A stretch of DNA of 64,000 nucleotides, taken from NCBI GenBank assembly GCA_025936115.1, contig JAICTZ010000001.1, positions 248,001 to 312,000 on the forward strand, given 5' to 3'. A model generated the notes under the pieces. The model was not told the DNA's origin. It made no database searches and saw only the letters and a program-made list of their open reading frames with translations. A program made the translations under genes and the position numbers. This document shows, piece by piece, positions 51,207 through 60,675 of this stretch (positions are counted from its first letter, which is position 1; the number at the start of each line of letters is the position of its first letter). This DNA is from Polyangiaceae bacterium. GTDB lineage: Bacteria > Myxococcota_A > Polyangia > Polyangiales > Polyangiaceae.

Positions 51207-53063
51207 TCACGGAGTTGCTTGAACGCGCAAACGGAAGGAATCCGCTTGGGTAACATCGGCGAGCATGTCGAGAACGCTGTAGCCGTCCTGAGATAGCTTC
51301 GTGTTGATGTCATCGACGAGGCACTGATCGTTGTTGTTCGGTGCGCGGCCCGTTGCGTAGGAGACCCACAGCTGAGCGTAGATTTCCTTCGCCTGCGGCG
51401 TGGCAGCGATCTGCTGCATGAGCTGTTGCGGCGAGGTGACGTGGACGACGTTGCCTTCGCTGAACGTCACGTCCGCCGTTGCATCGATGGGTCCGCCGAG
51501 CGGATCCACCGTCTGCCACTTGCCGATCGAGTCGTAGTTCTCGAGGGCGAAGCCCGGGGGATTGACGTACGGGATATGACAGCCCTGGCAGCTGCTGTTG
51601 GTGTTGGCGAGCGCCGTCACCTTTTCCCGGTTCGTCTTGTACGTTCCCGGAGGAATCGGGGTCATCGTCGCGCCGGGCGACGGGGGCCCCGGATCGACGC
51701 CGATCATGTGCACCGTCACGAAGGCGCCGCGCAGGATCGGGCTCGTCTCGTCGGGATGAGCGTACGAGCTCAAGAATCCGACGCGCGTCATGAAGCCCGG
51801 GCGCTGCGCGGGGTCGAGCTCGACGCGGGTGGGGGTCGACGTGTACTTCGAGGGATCGAGGCCGTAGATCGCGGCCGTGTCCTTCGTCACGAAGGCAACG
51901 GGGCTCGTGAACAGGTCTGCGAACGAGCCGCCGGAGAACGCCACGTCCTGGAAGAAGGAATCGAGTTCCGCCTGGTACTGCGTCTTCAGCGCCGAGTTGT
52001 AGAGCGGGTTACCGTCGTGGTCCATCTTCCACCAGTGAGACGTGGCGGTGCCGTCGTCCTGGGCCCACGCGACGCGGTGGAACATCGCCACCATGGGACC
52101 CGTCTTCTCTTTGACGGCGACCATGCGCTGGGCCTGAGCCAGGATCTGGTCCTTGGTCTGAAGCATGTCCGCGTCGGCCGCCGCGTTCAGCTGATCGTCC
52201 GGGACCGAGCCCCAGAGGAGGAAGGAGAGACGCGCCGCGACTTCGTAGCTCGAGAGCTTGATCGCGCTGCCTTCCACTTGCTGCGAGAGCTCGGGGATGA
52301 GAAGGAACGAGGGCGAGACGAGGAACGCGTACAGGGCCGCCTCGGCTACCTGGTCGGGCGTACCAGCAGGGGTGGTTTGGCTGAGGGTCTGCACGAAGTT
52401 CGTCACCTCGGCATCCGTCATGGGCCGACGGAACGCTTTGCGACCGAAGGCTTTGATGCTGTTCGTGAGACAGTCGGAGGCACTCGTGGAACAGCTGATG
52501 AACTTGGACTTGTTGGGTCCGGTCATCACGTCGTGAGCGATCTGGCTGCCCACTTGCTGGTAGATGCGCCAAGCGTCGGACTGCATGCCGCCGGTGAAGT
52601 CGGCGTAGAGCAGTTGCGACGGGGGCTTCATGTCCGGGCTCACACCCGTGACGCCGAGCAGGTCGCGCACGACGGCGTCGTACTGGCGATTCAGCATGCG
52701 CGGGACTTGAGTGCTGGCTGGAATGCCTTGAACGCAGGAGACGTTGGTGTTCACACCGCCAGCGCCGCTCGAGCCGCTCGAGCCCGCCGAGCCGCTCGAG
52801 TTGCCGGTGCCGCCGGCGCCTGGGCTATTGCCGGTGCCGCCCGAGCTCGGAGCATTACCCGTACCGCCGGTCGCTTTCGTACCGGAGGAGCCGCCTGAGC
52901 TGGGCGTCGCACCGGAAGACCCGCCGCTTCCGGGGTGGTTGATCGAGCCCGAGCCATCGGACGCGCCGGAGCCGTTGCTTCCCCCGGGCTTGATATCTGC
53001 GGAACACGCGCCGGCCGCGGCCGACAAGGCTCCAACGGCGACCAGAAATCGCTTTTTAATCAT
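51207..53063 (-). CDS. DUF1592-type multi-domain cytochrome-like lipoprotein
   Basis: A 618-residue protein with a lipoprotein-like signal (LSAAAGACSAD) and a Gly/Ser/Thr linker of about 85 residues. The Planctomycete-type domain series then runs in order: DUF1587 (PRMLNRQYDAVVRDLLGVTG), DUF1595 (AFGRKAFRRPMTDAEVTNF), DUF1592 (AARLSFLLWGSVPDDQLNAAAD; FFQDVAFSGGSFADLFTSPVAFV), DUF1588 with CQGCH (TNSSCQGCHIPYVNPPGFALENYDSIGKW) and DUF1585 at the end (QLWVSYATGRA; DGYSVLDMLADVTQADSFRLR). CxxCH is a possible c-haem site. The first gene of a two-gene operon with DUF1552. The pair probably works at the cell surface, and the reaction is unknown. Confidence 0.92.
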   Translation of the reverse strand: MIKKRFLVAVGALSAAAGACSADIKPGGSNGSGASDGSGSINHPGSGGSSGATPSSGGSSGTKATGGTGNAPSSGGTGNSPGAGGTGNSSGSAGSSGSSGAGGVNTNVSCVQGIPASTQVPRMLNRQYDAVVRDLLGVTGVSPDMKPPSQLLYADFTGGMQSDAWRIYQQVGSQIAHDVMTGPNKSKFISCSTSASDCLTNSIKAFGRKAFRRPMTDAEVTNFVQTLSQTTPAGTPDQVAEAALYAFLVSPSFLLIPELSQQVEGSAIKLSSYEVAARLSFLLWGSVPDDQLNAAADADMLQTKDQILAQAQRMVAVKEKTGPMVAMFHRVAWAQDDGTATSHWWKMDHDGNPLYNSALKTQYQAELDSFFQDVAFSGGSFADLFTSPVAFVTKDTAAIYGLDPSKYTSTPTRVELDPAQRPGFMTRVGFLSSYAHPDETSPILRGAFVTVHMIGVDPGPPSPGATMTPIPPGTYKTNREKVTALANTNSSCQGCHIPYVNPPGFALENYDSIGKWQTVDPLGGPIDATADVTFSEGNVVHVTSPQQLMQQIAATPQAKEIYAQLWVSYATGRAPNNNDQCLVDDINTKLSQDGYSVLDMLADVTQADSFRLRVQATP

Positions 53064-53811
53064 GGCAGACCTCTCCAGAGACGGAGCTCCGTTCGTTCAT
53101 GCGTTGTGACTCCTAAACGCGAAACAAAAAAGACGAGTTCTTTCGCGCTCGGGTGCGTAGAATTGTGAGATAGACGGAACCACGGGGATCGACCCATAAA
53201 ACTCAACGAATCCATCGGCTTACATAACCGCCGCAGGGCACGAAATCTTCGATTGTCAGGCGGGACAAACCGGCCAATCGTGTATCCGCGTGCGTGAGGA
53301 TTCTTGCGTGCAAAAGCGCCGCTGAGATCGGCACGCACGTTGTTGATCCCCGATGTTGGGGTTTCGTATTCAGTCTTGGCGTGTCCTCCGCATTTTTTTC
53401 GGCCCCTGAAGCGCGGATCCGAGGGAAAAATCGCGGGGGCATCCAGAAAATTCGCGCACCGACGCAACGCGCAGATACCAAAGCTGCTCCGGCGCGATTG
53501 CCGACAATCCCACTGGTTGGGGCGAAGCGCGACGGCGCCGAGGCATTGTCGTCGGCGTGCGGCCGCAGGGAAAGCCAAAATCGGCCGCATCGAGAAGCTA
53601 TCCGGAGCTCGTGCGCGAGTGGCTACATGCCCATCGCGATTACCCGTATTCGCTCGTCCGAATAGCAACTACGGAGTCTACGAATCCGGTGCTCGAGCCT
53701 GCGGGATCGGAACGCGCACCGCGCGGAATGAGACATCGTCCGGGGCGCACGAACGAGGCGACCGAAATCTTTTTGCAGACGGCAATTTAGGCGGGCTGCC
53801 ACTGCACTTCG
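53064..53811. other. 748-base gap, no gene seen
   Basis: Open frames cover parts of this span on both strands, but none has a start with ribosome site and a protein-like composition, and they overlap one another. The stretch from about 53140 to 53460 is lower in G+C than the coding regions. It separates the divergent DUF1592 gene and the glycosidase gene at 53812 and must hold both promoters. A small RNA is possible but I see no clear hairpin-terminator. Confidence 0.4.
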
Positions 53812-55644
53812 ATGAAGCTGCCTCAGCGCGACCCGAAACCGCATCGCCGTTTGCCGCTGCCGGCAGCCTGGCGGCGCGCGGCCGGACTCGCGCTGGCGTT
53901 AGCCACGGGTCTCACGCCGAGACCAGCCTGCGCCGTCACCACCTTGACCGTCGAGCTCTCGACGTCGCTCGGCCCGGCGACGCATGCGGCGAGCGGTTCA
54001 CTCTACGGAGTGACCGAAACACTGCCGGCCGACGTGAACGCCCTCGTCGCTCCGCTTCACCCGCACATGTTCACGAACCCGGCCGCCAACGTGCAGCAGC
54101 CTCGCGGCGACGCCATCGTGGTGGCTGGCAGGCTAGCTCCGACCGGCGCCACGGTGACGATCCGCCTGGCGGACTGGTTCCCGAGCTGGCCGTACGCGTT
54201 TACCAACGTGAACGATTGGTTCGACAAGCTCGCCCAGACCGTTTCGCGCAAGCAGGCGGCGACCAAGGACAACTTCTACGGCTACGAGATTTGGAACGAG
54301 CCGGACGGGACCTGGAAGAATTCGCTCTCGTTCAATGATTTCTGGCAGCAAAGCTACGCAAAACTGCGAGCGCTCGATCCGACCGCGAAGATCATCGGGC
54401 CGTCCTACTCGTATTACAACGCCACGACGCTCAATAGCTTTCTGTCGTTCGCCAAGGCGAACTCCTGCTTGCCCGACATCGTGAGCTGGCACGAGCTCAG
54501 CGGCGGCAACCTCACCGCGAATCTTCAGGGCTACCGAATGCTCGAGCAGCAGCTCGGCATCGGTCCTTTGCCGATCAGTATCAACGAGTACAGCGGCAAA
54601 GACGACTTGAGCGTCGAGGGGCAGCCCGGCGCGTCAGCACCGCTGATCGCCAAGTTCGAGCGCTTCCGCGTCGACAGCGCCTGCATTTCGTACTGGGACG
54701 TCGCGCACGCGGGGCGACTCGGCAGCCTCCTGGCAACCGACACGGCGCCGAACGGCGGCTGGTGGTTTTACAAGTGGTACGGCGACATGAGCGGCAACAT
54801 GGTCTCGACCACACCGCCCACGCCGTCGAGTCCGTCGGCGCTCGACGGCTTCGCGAACCTGGACGCAACGACCGGCTTCGCGAGCGTCGCCTTGGGCGGG
54901 ACGAACGACGGCAGCGTCAACGTCGTCGTGAAGGGCTTCACTGCCGCGCCCTTCTTCGGCACGAGTGTGCATGCAGTCGTCGAGAAGACACCCTTCGCGA
55001 ACCGCAGCACCGCCGTCATGGCCACGACGACGCTTTCCACGGCGGACTACACGATTAGCGGCGACGCCATCACGGTCCCAATCACGGGCACCAATGGCAC
55101 TGACGGCTACCGCGTCTACCTCACGCCAGTGGGCGGCTTTTCGGGCAGCGGCGGCGCGGGCGGCGGCGCTGGAGCCGCTGCGGGCGGCGCGAACGCAGGA
55201 CGCGGTGGATCTGGCGCCGGCGCGCGTGGCGGTGCGGGGGGCCGACCCAACGGCGGTGCCGGCGGCGTCGTTCCATCCATGGGCGGCGCGGGCGCGGCGA
55301 ACGTCGCCGGCGCGCCGAGCTCCGTCGGCACGGGCGGTTACGGCGGGGCCTCTTCTGCGGCGGCAGGGACAGGCGGCGCTATCGCGGCTGCTGGCGGAAG
55401 CACGAGCGGCGGCACTTCACGCACGGGCGGACACGGCGCCGTGCCGTCCGGCGGCGGTGCAGCGGGAGATCAGCGCCCCTCTCCCGAGCCTCGGTCGGAT
55501 TCGGGCTGCGCGTGCCGGACACCCAGAGGTCGTCGCGCTCCGTCCCCAGCACCTCAAGCGACGGCACTGCTCGGCTTGGCCGCGTGGTTATACCGCAAAC
55601 GACGACGCCGAGATCGATACTCACGCGCTCACGCGGGCGACTGA
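53812..55644 (+). CDS. secreted clan-A glycoside hydrolase-like protein with MYXO-CTERM-like tail
   Basis: A 610-residue protein with a signal (GLALALATGLTPRPACA). The catalytic-like part (about 45-440) resembles clan-A (GH39-like) enzymes: FYGYEIWNEPDGTWKNSLSFNDFWQQ has the acid/base Glu163 in WNEP, and IGPLPISINEYSG has a Glu near 260 in the nucleophile position. Other TIM-barrel pieces are IIGPSYSYYNA, DIVSWHELSGGN and YWDVAHAGRLGS. A C-terminal beta domain follows, then a Gly/Ala linker of about 110 residues and CACRT, a hydrophobic stretch (TALLGLAAWLY) and RKRRRRDR. This Cys-helix-Arg tail is MYXO-CTERM-like. It should act on surface or extracellular sugars; the substrate is not known. 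Confidence 0.85.
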   Translation: MKLPQRDPKPHRRLPLPAAWRRAAGLALALATGLTPRPACAVTTLTVELSTSLGPATHAASGSLYGVTETLPADVNALVAPLHPHMFTNPAANVQQPRGDAIVVAGRLAPTGATVTIRLADWFPSWPYAFTNVNDWFDKLAQTVSRKQAATKDNFYGYEIWNEPDGTWKNSLSFNDFWQQSYAKLRALDPTAKIIGPSYSYYNATTLNSFLSFAKANSCLPDIVSWHELSGGNLTANLQGYRMLEQQLGIGPLPISINEYSGKDDLSVEGQPGASAPLIAKFERFRVDSACISYWDVAHAGRLGSLLATDTAPNGGWWFYKWYGDMSGNMVSTTPPTPSSPSALDGFANLDATTGFASVALGGTNDGSVNVVVKGFTAAPFFGTSVHAVVEKTPFANRSTAVMATTTLSTADYTISGDAITVPITGTNGTDGYRVYLTPVGGFSGSGGAGGGAGAAAGGANAGRGGSGAGARGGAGGRPNGGAGGVVPSMGGAGAANVAGAPSSVGTGGYGGASSAAAGTGGAIAAAGGSTSGGTSRTGGHGAVPSGGGAAGDQRPSPEPRSDSGCACRTPRGRRAPSPAPQATALLGLAAWLYRKRRRRDRYSRAHAGD

Positions 55645-55693
55645 CGCACGGCAGCTTCGAATCGGCTAGTCCGAGATCGTCCGCGCTCGCCGG

Positions 55694-57811
55694 TCACAGT
55701 GTCGGGTCACAGTCGATCACTGCATCCGAGCCGACGGCGTTCAATCGTGCGCTCAAGAGCGCGCAACTCGTGCCGTATGATGCCGGCGCCGGCGTGAGTC
55801 GTGGCACGTCGACGCTCTGCGCGGGCGGCACGATCCCGTCGAGTAGAAAGCCCGGGGACGCGACGAGGGCACCGCAGACGCGGCGCAGCCCTGCTGCTGC
55901 GGAGGTGAAGTCGGTAGTATCGAACGACATGCCGAGCAACGCTTCGAGCTCGGAGCGCTCGGCGGAATCGATTCCGGGGTCGCCGAGCAGACGATCCTTG
56001 AGTGCTCGCACGCCGTCGCCGAGTGTGACACCGGGCGTTCGCACGGCGTCTGCAATCAGCGCCGAAATGAAGTCGCCGCCTGCTGGCTCGGGACAGCCGC
56101 CGTAGTTCGCTTCCCACACCAGGCGACCCTGAAAATCGAGCTCGCGGTGGCCGGGTGCGGCGTCACGCAGAAAAAATCCGAGGTCGAGCTGGAGCTTCTC
56201 TTCGTCGCTGCCTGAAGCTGGATACTCGGGGAAATCCGGCCATCCAAGCGCACGATGGAGCGCGCCGCGGAGAAGGCGCGGCGGGACGGCGTGCACGGCG
56301 TCGCTCGGGCCGTTTCCGCGCGCGGCGGCGTCGGATTCGCCGTCCGTCCAGGGATCGAAGACGCGGTCGAACGGATAGGGCCCCGAGCCGCAGCCCGCGC
56401 GCGGTGACGCGAGATTGAAAGCCGGCTGCACCACGATGGCAAGCAGCAGTCCTTTGAGCGAAAAATGGGTGCGCACGAACGCATCGGTGAGCTGGACGAG
56501 GATGTCACGTTGAGCTTGGGATCGCGGGAAATGGTGCGCGATCGTGAGCGGCGTGCCGAGCAGTTCGATCCATACCTTTTCGACGATGGTGGCCGCGGTG
56601 AGGTACGCGAACGCCTCGTCGGGATCCGGCAATGTTCCGTCGTCCAATCGCGTCAGGCCGTGGTCGGCAAGCGCGTCGACGCCGCGATGTAGAGCACCTT
56701 CGAGATCCCAGACGCTCGCGCGGAGGCCGCGCCCGGGGTCGTCGGGCGTGCTTCGCACCGAACCGAAGTAGGTGTCGACGCCGAGCGGGTCGTCGCTTTG
56801 GGGCACGGCGAGCGTGCCGCAGCGGCTCGCGTCCCAGCCGAACGGCGCCTGTCCCCCGCCGTCGGTCACGCCCATCACACGAAACATGCCGCGGGCTCTG
56901 AGCACGTCGCTGCCCTGGAGTGCCGTTTCCGACGGCGGGTGCGCGCCGGTGGAAGCGCCGAAGAGGGCGAGTTCGAACAGGCCGGGGATGGGCCAAAATC
57001 GATTGCGCGCGGGATCGGGGCTCGACGTCACCGAGTACTGGCTGTTGTGGCAGCCGAGGCAAACCACGTCACGCCCCGTGTACGTGGCTTCGAACTGGGT
57101 GCCGAAGTCGTTGCGGCGCGTGAGCTCGAGCTCGAGGCCCGTCGAGTTGCCCACGAACGGACGGCTCATCATCGCGAGCAAGTTCGCGCGATAGAGTACG
57201 GAGAGGTCGTCGAGCGCCATCGCCGACGGGAGGAGCTCCTTCAGCGTGAAGTTCGGGACCGGCGGCGACGCCGCCCTGGCCTCGTGGTCGCGCACGTAGG
57301 CGGCAAGCACGGTCGTGGCGCTCGTGCCGGCGGCTGTTTCGCCGTAACAACTCTCGAGCGATTTCGTTTCGGTGCGAGCGACGTGGAGGGCGTCCTTGAA
57401 AAACTCGCTCCAGCGCCGGCTGAACCCGTCGTCCTCCATCAGCGCGCGCCCCAGGATGCGGCGAGGCCCCGTGAGGTCGTCCGCATTGCCTCGCCAAGCG
57501 CGAAGCTGCGCGAGCACATCGACCGCAGCGTTGACCTCGCCTTGACCGTACGGTCGACGTCCGGTGAGCTCGAACAGGGCGCGCCGTACGAAGGCGCGAT
57601 CGCCCGCGTCACACGCGTCCAACGGCAGAGACGTGACGGGCGAGCTACTCGCGGCGAGCGGCGGCGGGGTGGTGGCCGAGCTGCTCGCCGAAAGCGCTGG
57701 GGGGATGGTGGGTTCGTCATTGCAGCCGGCGAGCGTGAGCACGCGGGCGAAGGTGAGCAGCGAGCCGATGATGTGCGCGCAGCGCCCCCCGATCGCTCGC
57801 GCGCGGCTCAT
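55694..57811 (-). CDS. DUF1549-like cytochrome-domain lipoprotein
   Basis: A 705-residue exported protein, started at ATG 57811, which overlaps the DUF1501 gene's stop (ATGA). The signal ends RVLTLAGCND. The N-terminal half resembles DUF1549 (FVRRALFELTGRRPYGQGEVNAAVDVL; FSRRWSEFFKDALHVA). The middle has DFGTQFEATYTGRDVVCLGCHNSQYSVT with a CxxCH haem site. Later come a second barrel-like segment (VEKVWIELLGTPLTIAHHFPRSQAQRDILVQLTDAFVRTHFSLKGLLLAIV) and DRLLGDPGIDSAERSELEALLGM. It is the companion of the DUF1501 gene, as DUF1549/DUF1553 and DUF1501 proteins are in Planctomycetes. Role unknown; assignment to a precise DUF is by resemblance. Confidence 0.82.
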   Translation of the reverse strand: MSRARAIGGRCAHIIGSLLTFARVLTLAGCNDEPTIPPALSASSSATTPPPLAASSSPVTSLPLDACDAGDRAFVRRALFELTGRRPYGQGEVNAAVDVLAQLRAWRGNADDLTGPRRILGRALMEDDGFSRRWSEFFKDALHVARTETKSLESCYGETAAGTSATTVLAAYVRDHEARAASPPVPNFTLKELLPSAMALDDLSVLYRANLLAMMSRPFVGNSTGLELELTRRNDFGTQFEATYTGRDVVCLGCHNSQYSVTSSPDPARNRFWPIPGLFELALFGASTGAHPPSETALQGSDVLRARGMFRVMGVTDGGGQAPFGWDASRCGTLAVPQSDDPLGVDTYFGSVRSTPDDPGRGLRASVWDLEGALHRGVDALADHGLTRLDDGTLPDPDEAFAYLTAATIVEKVWIELLGTPLTIAHHFPRSQAQRDILVQLTDAFVRTHFSLKGLLLAIVVQPAFNLASPRAGCGSGPYPFDRVFDPWTDGESDAAARGNGPSDAVHAVPPRLLRGALHRALGWPDFPEYPASGSDEEKLQLDLGFFLRDAAPGHRELDFQGRLVWEANYGGCPEPAGGDFISALIADAVRTPGVTLGDGVRALKDRLLGDPGIDSAERSELEALLGMSFDTTDFTSAAAGLRRVCGALVASPGFLLDGIVPPAQSVDVPRLTPAPASYGTSCALLSARLNAVGSDAVIDCDPTL

Positions 57812-59307
57812 GTGAGCCCCAGCTGTCGCGCGGCGACGAGCGCGGCGGCTTCTGTCTCCGTCGTCGCCGCGGCAACGTCCGCCACGCTGAACCCCGCCGA
57901 AGAGAACGGCCAGATGCCGAGCGCGAGCAGCGCCGCGATGCGTGTCTCCGCCGGGCTCGCCCAATCGATGGCGATGGCGTCCGGTCCGATGCTACCGACG
58001 ACGCCCTGCGTGTGAATCGGACCCCCGATCAACGTGTTCACGTAGCCGTAGGGCCAGTGGCTCCGACCGGTCGTGCCTTCTGCCGTCGGCGAGCGGCCGA
58101 ACTCCGTGTTCAGCACGATGAGCGTCTCGTCCAGATTGAGCTTTCCGGGCGTATTTTCGCCGGGAAGGTTCACGAGCTCGAGCAGGGTCGCGAGCGTGCT
58201 CGTCAGATTCCGCGCTTGAATCACGGTGTTTTCGCTATGACTGTCGTACGCGCCTCCGCCGTTGCCTGCGGGGATGAAGCCGCCGTCGACCACGCACACG
58301 TAACGTGCCGGCCGCGTCGGATGGGTGAGCAGATGCGCCGCCAGACGCAGCTGCATCGCCACGCCGTTGACGGCCACGCTTTCTCCGCAACTCTGTCCCG
58401 GCTGACCCACGATGCTGACGGGGTCGATGACGCTCCGGATGTCGTCGACCCTGCCGAGGGCCCGCGTCGCCGCGCTGTAATCGTCGAACGGATGAGCTCG
58501 CAGGCGCTCGCCTTGCCCGCGGAAGCGGAGCTCCTCGGCATAACGCTGGGTGTAGCCGGCGACGAGGGCATCGAACTGAGCGCGGTAGCCGCCGACGCCG
58601 CTCCGGGCGAGCAGGGCCGTGAGATCGCCGGCACGATCCACGCAAATGTCGAGTGGGCGCGCCGTGGCGGGATGGAGTCCCGTCGCGGTCACAGCCTTCA
58701 GGTTGTCGATGGGTAGTCCGGCGAGCGAGCTCGTCAAAAGCGCGTACGAGTAGGGCGCGAGCGACTCACCGAGCGTATCCAAGTAGTAGCGTTGAACGTG
58801 GGCACCCAGGCCGGCGAGCGCTGGATTGCCGAGAGCGCGCCCGCTCAATGCGAGTGGGATGGCCGCCTCGTGAGGCGCCAGCGCATGGGCAGTGACCGAC
58901 ACTCGTGTGCGAGCGAGCACGTCATTCCGCGCGCGCAGGGGCGCCGCGAAGGGACCTAAATGGACGATCTGCCCCGCGCTGTCCTCCGCGAAGGGCTCCG
59001 TGACGGGGCCGGAGAGACCGCAGCGCTCGAGCTCCGTCGCGAACCCCGGCGTGTCCGCATAGAGATGAAAGTGGGTGCGGTTCGTCGCGCCGTGCTCGGG
59101 CACACAGTAAAATGATTCGTAGTGACTGACGCCGCCGCACAGGAACACCTCGAGCACGCTGGTCGCGCGAAGCGCGGTCGGAACCGGAGACTCACCGCTC
59201 GCGGCTGCGAAAGCGAAGGACGACCTTCTCGCGCCGAAGGCGCCGAGTCCGCACGCAAAGCCTGCCGCGAGGCCACCGAGTCGTCGAAGTGCGGTGCGCC
59301 GCTCCAT
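57808..59307 (-). CDS. DUF1501 domain protein with Tat-like signal
   Basis: A 499-residue protein. The start MERRTALRRLGGLAAGFACGLGAFG has a twin-arginine-like signal. DUF1501 hallmarks are visible: VLEVFLCGGVSHYESF near the start, GGAYDSHSENT in the middle, LDETLIVLNTEFGRSPTAEGTTGRSHWPYGYVNTLIGG late. The family is related to sulfatases/phosphatases of the alkaline phosphatase fold, but its activity is unknown. It lacks the canonical sulfatase Cys/Ser loop as far as I can see. It leads a two-gene operon with the cytochrome-like gene and overlaps it by four bases. Confidence 0.9.
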   Translation of the reverse strand: MERRTALRRLGGLAAGFACGLGAFGARRSSFAFAAASGESPVPTALRATSVLEVFLCGGVSHYESFYCVPEHGATNRTHFHLYADTPGFATELERCGLSGPVTEPFAEDSAGQIVHLGPFAAPLRARNDVLARTRVSVTAHALAPHEAAIPLALSGRALGNPALAGLGAHVQRYYLDTLGESLAPYSYALLTSSLAGLPIDNLKAVTATGLHPATARPLDICVDRAGDLTALLARSGVGGYRAQFDALVAGYTQRYAEELRFRGQGERLRAHPFDDYSAATRALGRVDDIRSVIDPVSIVGQPGQSCGESVAVNGVAMQLRLAAHLLTHPTRPARYVCVVDGGFIPAGNGGGAYDSHSENTVIQARNLTSTLATLLELVNLPGENTPGKLNLDETLIVLNTEFGRSPTAEGTTGRSHWPYGYVNTLIGGPIHTQGVVGSIGPDAIAIDWASPAETRIAALLALGIWPFSSAGFSVADVAAATTETEAAALVAARQLGLT

Positions 59308-59371
59308 TCGAGACGGCCGTGGCCGGTGCTCGCTCGTTCCGTGACGTCAGCCAGCGCAGCGTCGCGCTCGG

Positions 59372-59779
59372 TCACGACGGACAGCTAGGCCGACGCCACG
59401 TGCAGCCCGCAGTCGTGTCGAAGCGGCACTCGTAGTCGACGAGCATGCCGCCCGCACACATCAAGCCGGGCGGCTGCTCGCCACATTCGGAAGGCAAGCA
59501 AGCGACCTGGTGGCAGACCGGGTGCCACGCGCACGCGAGCGGGTCAGCGTCGTTCGGCGCACACTCGTAGCTGCCCATCTCGTCGAGCTCGCACATCGCC
59601 TGTTCATGCGGAAACTCCCCACAGTCGCTGTCCGTGCACATCGGCTCCGCGGGTGCGGCCGCCGGATCGTCCTTGCCCATCGAAATGAAGCCCGTATTAC
59701 ACGCCGCCAACAGCCCGGCGGCGATCGCGGCCCACCACCGGCGCAGCGGCGCGTCCCAGGGCGCACGGCGCGAGCTCAT
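59372..59779 (-). CDS. small Cys-rich lipoprotein (module copy 2)
   Basis: A 135-residue protein whose ATG 59779 overlaps the stop of the membrane TPR gene, so it is translationally coupled to module copy 2. The signal ends AGLLAACNTG. The mature part has thirteen cysteines (CTDSDCGEFPHEQAMCELDEMGSYECAPND, CAWHPVCHQVACLPSECGEQPPGLMCAGG, CRFDTTAGCTWRRPSC). Such an array suggests a disulfide-rich secreted domain, with EGF-like spacing in parts. No equivalent gene is coupled to module copy 1, where the arabinofuranosidase lies instead. Function unknown; it may be an accessory of the signalling module. Confidence 0.82.
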   Translation of the reverse strand: MSSRRAPWDAPLRRWWAAIAAGLLAACNTGFISMGKDDPAAAPAEPMCTDSDCGEFPHEQAMCELDEMGSYECAPNDADPLACAWHPVCHQVACLPSECGEQPPGLMCAGGMLVDYECRFDTTAGCTWRRPSCPS

Positions 59780-60675
59780 CTGCCGGTGCCCGCGTGGAGA
59801 CCGGTCGCGGCCCGCACTCGCTCCGCGAGGGGCGACATCGGGTTCGATGCCAAGAAACGCTCGGCGAGCGACCGCGCTTCCGTGAGTCGACCGAGCGCCG
59901 AGAGCGCAAACACGCGCGCGGCACGCCGCTCCGTCGCGAGGGCGCCGCCGCGGAACTGCCTATCCTCTGCGTCGAGCAGCGTGAGTGCACTCGCCGCGCG
60001 CCCCTCACGTAACGCACGCTGCACCTCGACGAGACCATGCGTCTCGACTTCGAGGCCCGAACCGACCGAGCCAGACGCGCTCGCATCGGTTCGCGCCCGA
60101 AACCGGGTAGCCACACGCGAAGGCTCGACGGTTCGTGCTCCGATCTCCGCCGACGGCACGGGCGCGTGGCTCTCCGAAAGCACCGCGGGTATCCGTTCCG
60201 AAACCTCCGCCGAGCCCGACACAGTGGGCGCCGGCGCCGCGCCAGCGTGCGAGCGCTGGGGTTCAGAGGTCGCGGCCATGCTCGCGCGCCGCTCAGGCAG
60301 CCGTGCAGGCGCGCGCGGACTCGGCGCTCCGCGCTCGAAGGCGTGTTGACCGGCCACGAGCACTCCTCCACCCGCCAACCCGCCGAGCACCCAGAGCAGC
60401 GTGCTCTTGGCGAGCCAAACCTTGGCGACGCCGCCCACGCCCGAGCCGACGCCCGTCGCCGTGCCGCCCGCTGCGGTTGCACTCCCGGCCGCGCTCGCGC
60501 TTTCGGCAACGCTCGTCGTGGTGAGGGTCACGACGGCGGCCGCACTGGCGCCGATGACGATGCCGTGGTGCAGCCGCAGACCCGCTCGTACTGCCTCGCG
60601 ATCTGCTGGAGTCGCCGCTTCCAGGTCGCGCGCTGCACGACACAACCGCCCGAGCTCGGTATCGAAGTCACTCAT
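59776..60675 (-). CDS. single-pass membrane TPR-like protein, putative anti-sigma factor (module copy 2)
   Basis: A 299-residue protein that starts at ATG 60675, overlapping the sigma gene's stop (ATGA). The N-terminal 40 residues are charged and helical (SDFDTELGRLCRAARDLEAATPADREAVRAGLRLHHG). Hydrophobic stretches follow (IVIGASAAAVVTLTTTSVAES and KVWLAKSTLLWVLGGLAGGGVLVAG), then a linker rich in Ala, Pro, Arg and Ser, and a TPR-like C-terminus (LVEVQRALREGRAASALTLLDAEDRQFRGGAL; VFALSALGRLTEARSLAERFLASNP). The layout and C-terminal sequence match the protein at 13897. A cytoplasmic N-terminus bound to sigma and a periplasmic TPR would be the anti-sigma design. No zinc-binding motif is present. 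Confidence 0.8.
   Translation of the reverse strand: MSDFDTELGRLCRAARDLEAATPADREAVRAGLRLHHGIVIGASAAAVVTLTTTSVAESASAAGSATAAGGTATGVGSGVGGVAKVWLAKSTLLWVLGGLAGGGVLVAGQHAFERGAPSPRAPARLPERRASMAATSEPQRSHAGAAPAPTVSGSAEVSERIPAVLSESHAPVPSAEIGARTVEPSRVATRFRARTDASASGSVGSGLEVETHGLVEVQRALREGRAASALTLLDAEDRQFRGGALATERRAARVFALSALGRLTEARSLAERFLASNPMSPLAERVRAATGLHAGTGR

Noticed and set aside
53060..53668. 202-codon minus-strand frame in the 748-base gap
   Set aside because: No start with ribosome site, no motif, and it overlaps the end of the DUF1592 gene's 5' region.
53304..54338. Long plus-strand open frame across the gap and the glycosidase gene
   Set aside because: Arg/Ala-rich composition; its second half is an out-of-frame shadow of the glycosidase.
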